Assembly (NCBI GenBank): GCA_937895305.1
Contig: CALAXS010000086.1
Coordinates: 1 to 9,330, forward strand
DNA from: an uncultured bacterium
Lineage (GTDB): Bacteria; Hydrogenedentota; Hydrogenedentia; Hydrogenedentales; JAEUWI01
Direction: 5' to 3'
DNA: 9,330 nucleotides
In this document: positions 6,679-9,330 of the stretch, piece after piece
Numbering within the stretch: position 1 is the first letter of the stretch
Layout of the letters: each line of letters begins with the position of its first letter
Position numbers and translations under genes: made by a program
The notes under the pieces: generated by a model
The model's input: the letters and a program-made list of their open reading frames with translations, nothing else
The model's database searches: none
What the model was told of the DNA's origin: nothing

Positions 6679-7386
6679 TTATTTATACTGACCCGTTAAC
6701 GATGCCGGATCCATATGAAGACCAGGTCCCATGGTACTGCTCATGGTGCAAGCCTTCAGGTACGTTCCCTTGCAGGCCGCAGGACGTGCTTTCATGATGG
6801 TACTGATAACCGTTTCTGCATTCTCAATAATCTGTTCCGGTGTGAAAGAAGCCTTACCCACTGCAACGTGAACATTCGCATTCTTGTCCACACGAAACTC
6901 GATCTTACCCTTCATGATCTCACCAACGGCTTCACCAACATTGGGCGTGACCGAACCGGCCTTCGGGCTGGGCATAAGACCACGGGGGCCAAGCACCTTA
7001 CCCAGACGACCCACAAAAGCCATCATGTCCGGTGCTGCAACGCAAGCATCAAAATCAGTCCAGCCATCCTGAACCTTCTGGAACAACTCTTCACCACCCG
7101 CTTCTTGAGCACCCGCATCCAGAGCCGCCTTGATTTGTTCTTCCTGCTTACAGAACACAATCACACGCATACTTTTCCCCGTGCCATGAGGCAGGGAGAC
7201 CGAACCACGTACCATCTGATCCGCGTGACGCGGGTCAACACCCAGATAGAACGCAAGGTCGATGCTCTCATCAAACTTGCTCGTTGCACATTCCTTCGCC
7301 AGCGCAGCAGATTCCTCAACCGAATAGGTTTTTTCCGGATCCACTTTGCCCTCAAAGGCCTTTTGACGTTTCGATAATTTTGCCAT
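6679..7386 (-). CDS. rplA: 50S ribosomal protein L1
   Basis: L1 binds 23S rRNA at the mobile stalk next to the E site and helps release deacylated tRNA. In many bacteria it also represses translation of its own mRNA. The 235-residue length is normal. The family signature LGPRGLMPSPKAGSVT is at 132-147, the RNA-binding region MVRGSVSLPHGTGK at 58-71, and KGKIEFRVDKNANVHVAVGK at 159-178. The ATG at 7386 is preceded by GGGAG (7400-7396) with a 9-nt spacer. It follows rplK with an unusually long 160-nt gap that holds two hairpins. The normal downstream partners rplJ, rplL and rpoB are not in this window. Confidence 0.98.
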   Translation of the reverse strand: MAKLSKRQKAFEGKVDPEKTYSVEESAALAKECATSKFDESIDLAFYLGVDPRHADQMVRGSVSLPHGTGKSMRVIVFCKQEEQIKAALDAGAQEAGGEELFQKVQDGWTDFDACVAAPDMMAFVGRLGKVLGPRGLMPSPKAGSVTPNVGEAVGEIMKGKIEFRVDKNANVHVAVGKASFTPEQIIENAETVISTIMKARPAACKGTYLKACTMSSTMGPGLHMDPASLTGQYK

Positions 7387-7395
7387 TTTTTAAAT

Positions 7396-7432
7396 CTCCC
7401 GTGGTCCAAACGGATGCACGCATCCTTCCACG
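7396..7432 (-). promoter_or_regulatory. Candidate L1 mRNA-binding site overlapping the rplA Shine-Dalgarno
   Basis: On the minus strand CGTGG (7432-7428) pairs with CCACG (7404-7400). An asymmetric internal loop (AA on the 5' side, GTTTGGA on the 3' side) separates this from an inner GGATG/CATCC stem with loop CGTG (7425-7412). The last G of the outer stem is the first G of the Shine-Dalgarno GGGAG. Two short helices joined by an asymmetric loop is the known architecture of L1 sites; the E. coli 23S site, as I recall it, also reads GUGG, two nt, GG, then CC, loop, CCAC. Function is inferred. Confidence 0.45.
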
Positions 7433-7453
7433 ATTTATGGGGACAAGGCCCCA

Positions 7454-7459
7454 ATTATA
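7454..7459 (-). promoter_or_regulatory. Possible -10 box of an internal rplA promoter
   Basis: TATAAT, a perfect -10 hexamer, lies on the minus strand 68 nt before the rplA ATG, just after the upstream intergenic hairpin. The best -35 candidate (TGGACG, 15-nt spacing) is weak, so this is a tentative call for a promoter that would give rplA its own short leader. Confidence 0.25.
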
Positions 7460-7470
7460 GACACAGGCAT

Positions 7471-7502
7471 GGCGCGTCCAGGAATTCATACCTGATCGCG
7501 CC
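7471..7502 (-). other. Strong hairpin in the rplK-rplA gap
   Basis: GGCGCG-AT-CAGG pairs with CCTG-GA-CGCGCC on the minus strand: ten base pairs with a 2x2 internal mismatch and an 8-nt loop (TATGAATT). No T-run follows, so it is not a standard terminator. It could be an RNase processing site, a pause or stability element, or part of an rplA leader. Confidence 0.5.
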
Positions 7503-7546
7503 AATACCAAAAACAATATTCAACTGACAGAGACCGAAGCAGCTAC

Positions 7547-7978
7547 TTAGCCAGCAACCCGAAGGCCCATGCTGCGGGCCGTACCCGCGATCATGCGCTT
7601 GGCCGAATCAATATTAGCAGCATTCAAGTCTTCCATCTTCAGCGTAGCAATTTCTTCCAACTGCTTGTCCGTCACCGTGCCCACAATTTTCTTGTTCGGT
7701 TCACCAGAAGCCTTGGCCAGTTTGGCCGCCTTCTTCAGGAGTACCGCAGCAGGCGGGGTTTTGCAGATGAAGCTGAAACTACGATCATCATGCACACTGA
7801 TTACCACAGGGATAATCAGACCAGCCTGATCCTTCGTACGCTCGTTAAACTGGTTACAGAAGTCCATGATTTGGACCCCGTGCTGACCCAGCGCCGGACC
7901 AACCGGCGGTGCCGGATTAGCCCCACCAGCGGGAACCTGCAATTTGATTAGTGCTTTTACATTCTTAATGGGAGCCAT
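7547..7978 (-). CDS. rplK: 50S ribosomal protein L11
   Basis: L11 forms the GTPase-associated centre with the 23S rRNA thiostrepton loop and helps recruit translation factors; it is also needed for RelA activation. The 143-residue length is normal. The N-terminal domain carries VPAGGANPAPPVGPALGQ (15-32) and the C-terminal RNA-binding domain ends with the family signature around AANIDSAKRMIAGTARSMGL. The ATG at 7978 has GGAG eight nt upstream. It starts 13 nt after the nusG stop, so co-transcription with nusG is likely, and it is followed by a structured 160-nt gap before rplA. Confidence 0.98.
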   Translation of the reverse strand: MAPIKNVKALIKLQVPAGGANPAPPVGPALGQHGVQIMDFCNQFNERTKDQAGLIIPVVISVHDDRSFSFICKTPPAAVLLKKAAKLAKASGEPNKKIVGTVTDKQLEEIATLKMEDLNAANIDSAKRMIAGTARSMGLRVAG

Positions 7979-7991
7979 TGTGCACTCTCCT

Positions 7992-8861
7992 TTATACCTG
8001 TTCTACCTGCCAGAATTCGACTTCGATACTGGTCAGGCGCTCAAAAATTTCTACTGTTACCTTCATAGTCCCGGCATCGTAATTGATATCATTCACATTA
8101 CCCAGGAAATTCGCAAAGGGACCATCAATTATCTTCACCCGTTCACCGGATTCAAATGCTACATCAGGCCGTGGCCGCTCACGCTCACCACGGGTCACCT
8201 CAACAATCGCATTCACCTCTTCCTCTTCCAACGGAATAGGAAGGGTACGCGAACCAATAAAGCCCGTCACACCCGGCGTCTCCTTAATCAGCTCCCACAA
8301 CTCCGGATAATTCTCCGGATGATACGGCAACTGTAACAACACATAGCCCGGGAAGAACTTACGCGTTGACTCCTTCTTCTCACCAGCACGCATCTCCTCC
8401 ACCGTCTCCATAGGCACCAACACATTCGGAATCAGATGCGTCAACCCCAGCGCTTCCGCGCCCGTCGTCAACATCATCTTCACATTCGCTTCCTGGCCCG
8501 AATGGGCATGCAATGCATACCAGCGACGGACAATATCGTCATCAGGTACGGGATTCAGGTGAATGCCCTGTGCCTCCTGCGCTTCCTTAAGTTCCTGTGC
8601 CTCTTGCTCATCAGACACTGTAGAGACTTCCTTAGTCTCAGGTGCTTTCACCGCTTCGCGGGCTTCAAGCGTTTTAGGCACTTCCTCTGGCTCAGACGAT
8701 TTCAGTGCTTCGAATACTTTCTGCGCTTCAGGTACTTCCTCAGCCGCAGGTGTTTCTATGCTCTCAAATGCTTCACGCGCTTCCTGAACCTGGCGAATCT
8801 CTACTTCTTCAGGAGTTTCTTCCTGAACACTGGATTCCTCTTCTGTAATTTCATCAGTCAC
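7992..8861 (-). CDS. nusG: Transcription elongation/antitermination factor NusG with long acidic N-terminal extension
   Basis: NusG binds the RNA polymerase clamp to raise processivity and links polymerase to Rho or to the ribosome through S10. The NGN domain starts at about W114 (RWYALHAHSGQE) and runs past RKFFPGYVLLQL (168-178); the KOW domain is at about 236-289 (FESGERVKIIDGPFANFLGNV). The protein has 289 residues where about 175-185 is usual; the surplus is an N-terminal, Glu/Ala-rich segment of about 112 residues. Residues 25-96 fall into four 18-residue units, three of which begin with V and keep E or A near positions 9-10 and E at 18. The KOW end reads IFERLTSIEVEFWQVEQV, where the family normally has FGR-x-TPVEL. 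The start is GTG at 8861 with AGGAGT 6 nt upstream; no in-frame ATG occurs before the NGN domain, so the extension belongs to the gene. Confidence 0.95.
   Translation of the reverse strand: MTDEITEEESSVQEETPEEVEIRQVQEAREAFESIETPAAEEVPEAQKVFEALKSSEPEEVPKTLEAREAVKAPETKEVSTVSDEQEAQELKEAQEAQGIHLNPVPDDDIVRRWYALHAHSGQEANVKMMLTTGAEALGLTHLIPNVLVPMETVEEMRAGEKKESTRKFFPGYVLLQLPYHPENYPELWELIKETPGVTGFIGSRTLPIPLEEEEVNAIVEVTRGERERPRPDVAFESGERVKIIDGPFANFLGNVNDINYDAGTMKVTVEIFERLTSIEVEFWQVEQV
8622..8783. repeat. 54-bp tandem repeats inside nusG
   Basis: Three adjacent 54-bp units (8622-8675, 8676-8729, 8730-8783) align without gaps; hand counts give about 35 of 54 identical bases for each neighbouring pair. 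A shared core is ACTTCCT at the left of each unit (+ strand). They encode part of the 18-residue repeats of the NusG extension; the protein-level pattern reaches a little further on both sides (about 8574-8789). The 54-bp length keeps the frame. Confidence 0.75.
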
Positions 8862-8867
8862 GTCTGT

Positions 8868-8873
8868 ACTCCT
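8868..8873 (-). promoter_or_regulatory. Ribosome binding site fixing the GTG start of nusG
   Basis: AGGAGT overlaps the secE stop codon (TAG at 8874-8872) and lies 6 nt before the GTG at 8861. This tight secE-nusG junction suggests translational coupling and supports the long form of NusG over a shorter internal start. Confidence 0.85.
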
Positions 8874-9105
8874 AACCGACCAGGTCGAAAAACTGGAGAA
8901 TGATCCAATTAAAAGTCAAATCCAGACCATAGGTAATTACCGCCATAATCATGAGCAACAAGATGCAGACATACGTGGACACCTTCAGGTCCTCCATCGT
9001 AGGCCAGGTCACCTTCTGCATTTCCGAACGCACCTCCTGGAAAAATATCGCCAGTCGCTGAAAAATATTCGGCTTAGCCTCTACGGCACTTGCACCTTTT
9101 GCCAT
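8872..9105 (-). CDS. secE: Preprotein translocase subunit SecE
   Basis: SecE clamps and stabilises SecY in the inner-membrane protein-export channel. The protein has 77 residues, the short single-span form found in most bacteria outside the enterobacteria. The amphipathic segment with the family motif EVRSEMQKVTWPT is at 24-36, followed by one membrane span at about 43-62 and a short tail. The ATG at 9105 follows a GGGAG Shine-Dalgarno. It lies between tRNA-Trp and nusG, its standard position, and its stop codon overlaps the nusG ribosome binding site. Confidence 0.96.
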   Translation of the reverse strand: MAKGASAVEAKPNIFQRLAIFFQEVRSEMQKVTWPTMEDLKVSTYVCILLLMIMAVITYGLDLTFNWIILQFFDLVG

Positions 9106-9161
9106 GATTCACACTCCCTAAGCTCAGGGTTAAGAACTAACATCAATACAACTATATAAAA

Positions 9162-9237
9162 TGGCAGGGGTGGAGGGATTCGAACCCCCAACCTTCGGCT
9201 TTGGAGGCCGCTGCACTAGCCGTTGTGCTACACCCCT
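9162..9237 (-). tRNA. trnW: tRNA-Trp (anticodon CCA), CCA end encoded
   Basis: The 76-nt sequence folds into a full cloverleaf on the minus strand: acceptor AGGGGTG/CACCCCT, D stem GCAC/GTGC with loop AACGGCTA, anticodon loop CTCCAAA giving anticodon CCA, T arm GGGGG-TTCGAAT-CCCTC, discriminator G and an encoded CCA. Small oddities are a G-A mismatch at 27-43, the outer pair of the anticodon stem, and one G-U pair in the T stem. The position between tuf and secE is a widespread arrangement. The tuf-side hairpin ends only 2 nt before the mature 5' end. Confidence 0.97.
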
Positions 9238-9239
9238 GC

Positions 9240-9281
9240 AAAAAGCCACAGTCAGCTGTCGAAAACAACACCTGACCATGG
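9240..9281 (-). terminator. Terminator-like hairpin between tuf and tRNA-Trp
   Basis: On the minus strand CCATGGTCAG (9281-9272) pairs with CTGACTGTGG (9255-9246) over ten positions, two of them G-U. After one G-G mismatch five more pairs close a TTTT loop, and the stem is followed by C and TTTTT (9244-9240). It has the form of a strong rho-independent terminator for tuf, starting 14 nt after the stop codon. Confidence 0.75.
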
Positions 9282-9295
9282 GAAATGATTAAATT

Positions 9296-9330
9296 TTAAG
9301 CAATAATTTCAGAAACCACACCCGCGCCAA
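9296..9330 (-). CDS. tuf: Elongation factor Tu, last 10 codons (cut by window end)
   Basis: Reading the minus strand from the window edge, after two bases of a split codon, gives GAGVVSEIIA then TAA (9298-9296). This matches the invariant C-terminal tail of bacterial EF-Tu (RTVGAGVV-x-EII), and the split codon ending in TT fits the expected valine. Only the extreme 3' end is visible, so the call rests on this tail plus the well-known tuf-trnW-secE-nusG order. EF-Tu delivers aminoacyl-tRNA to the ribosome. Confidence 0.85.
   Translation of the reverse strand, partial: GAGVVSEIIA

Noticed and set aside
7569..7829. 86-residue + strand frame opposite rplK
   Set aside because: Fully inside rplK on the other strand, without a domain or independent signals.
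1..9330. CRISPR array, prophage, toxin-antitoxin or defence genes
   Set aside because: No spaced direct repeats, integrase, transposase or toxin-like small genes were seen. The only tandem repeats are the coding 54-bp units in nusG.

Overview
The window is a stretch of ordinary bacterial chromosome of moderate GC (roughly 50-55% by eye). It carries core translation, transcription and biosynthesis genes plus a small stress-response pair. A class III-type hybrid cluster protein suggests an organism that lives anaerobically or meets nitrosative stress. A tRNA with encoded CCA, clear Shine-Dalgarno sequences and a sigma70-type promoter point to a conventional bacterium. I cannot name the phylum: the long N-terminal extension on NusG and the break in the ribosomal-protein order after rplA fit a deep-branching or PVC-like lineage (Planctomycetes-Verrucomicrobia-Lentisphaerae), but this is a weak inference.

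Layout. On the + strand, 1-3042 is the 3' 94% of carB (carbamoyl-phosphate synthase large subunit). Then 3043-3394 is non-coding and holds a compact MITE-like element (3179-3339) with 19-bp terminal inverted repeats, flanking TA dinucleotides and an unusual set of crossing inner palindromes. Everything to the right is on the minus strand. In transcription order from the right edge this is: the last codons of tuf (EF-Tu), a terminator-like hairpin, tRNA-Trp(CCA), secE, nusG, rplK, rplA, a terminator-like hairpin, metK, a terminator, then a promoter/operator driving hcp, an intergenic hairpin, and an Rrf2-family regulator gene.

How the genes work together. tuf-trnW-secE-nusG-rplK-rplA is a widely conserved translation/transcription cluster, but here rplJ-rplL-rpoB do not follow and metK takes their place. 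The 160-nt rplK-rplA gap contains a hairpin abutting the rplA Shine-Dalgarno whose layout resembles the L1-binding fold of 23S rRNA, so L1 may control its own translation there. The hcp-rrf2 pair looks like a self-contained stress module: the regulator lies downstream of hcp, and a perfect 9-4-9 palindrome covers the -10 box of a near-consensus hcp promoter, the usual geometry of repression by an Rrf2/NsrR-type protein.

Most noteworthy items: the MITE-like element, the putative Rrf2 operator at the hcp promoter, the candidate L1 autoregulatory site before rplA, and the about 112-residue acidic NusG extension built from 18-residue (54-bp) tandem repeats. I did not find a wholly new multi-gene system.
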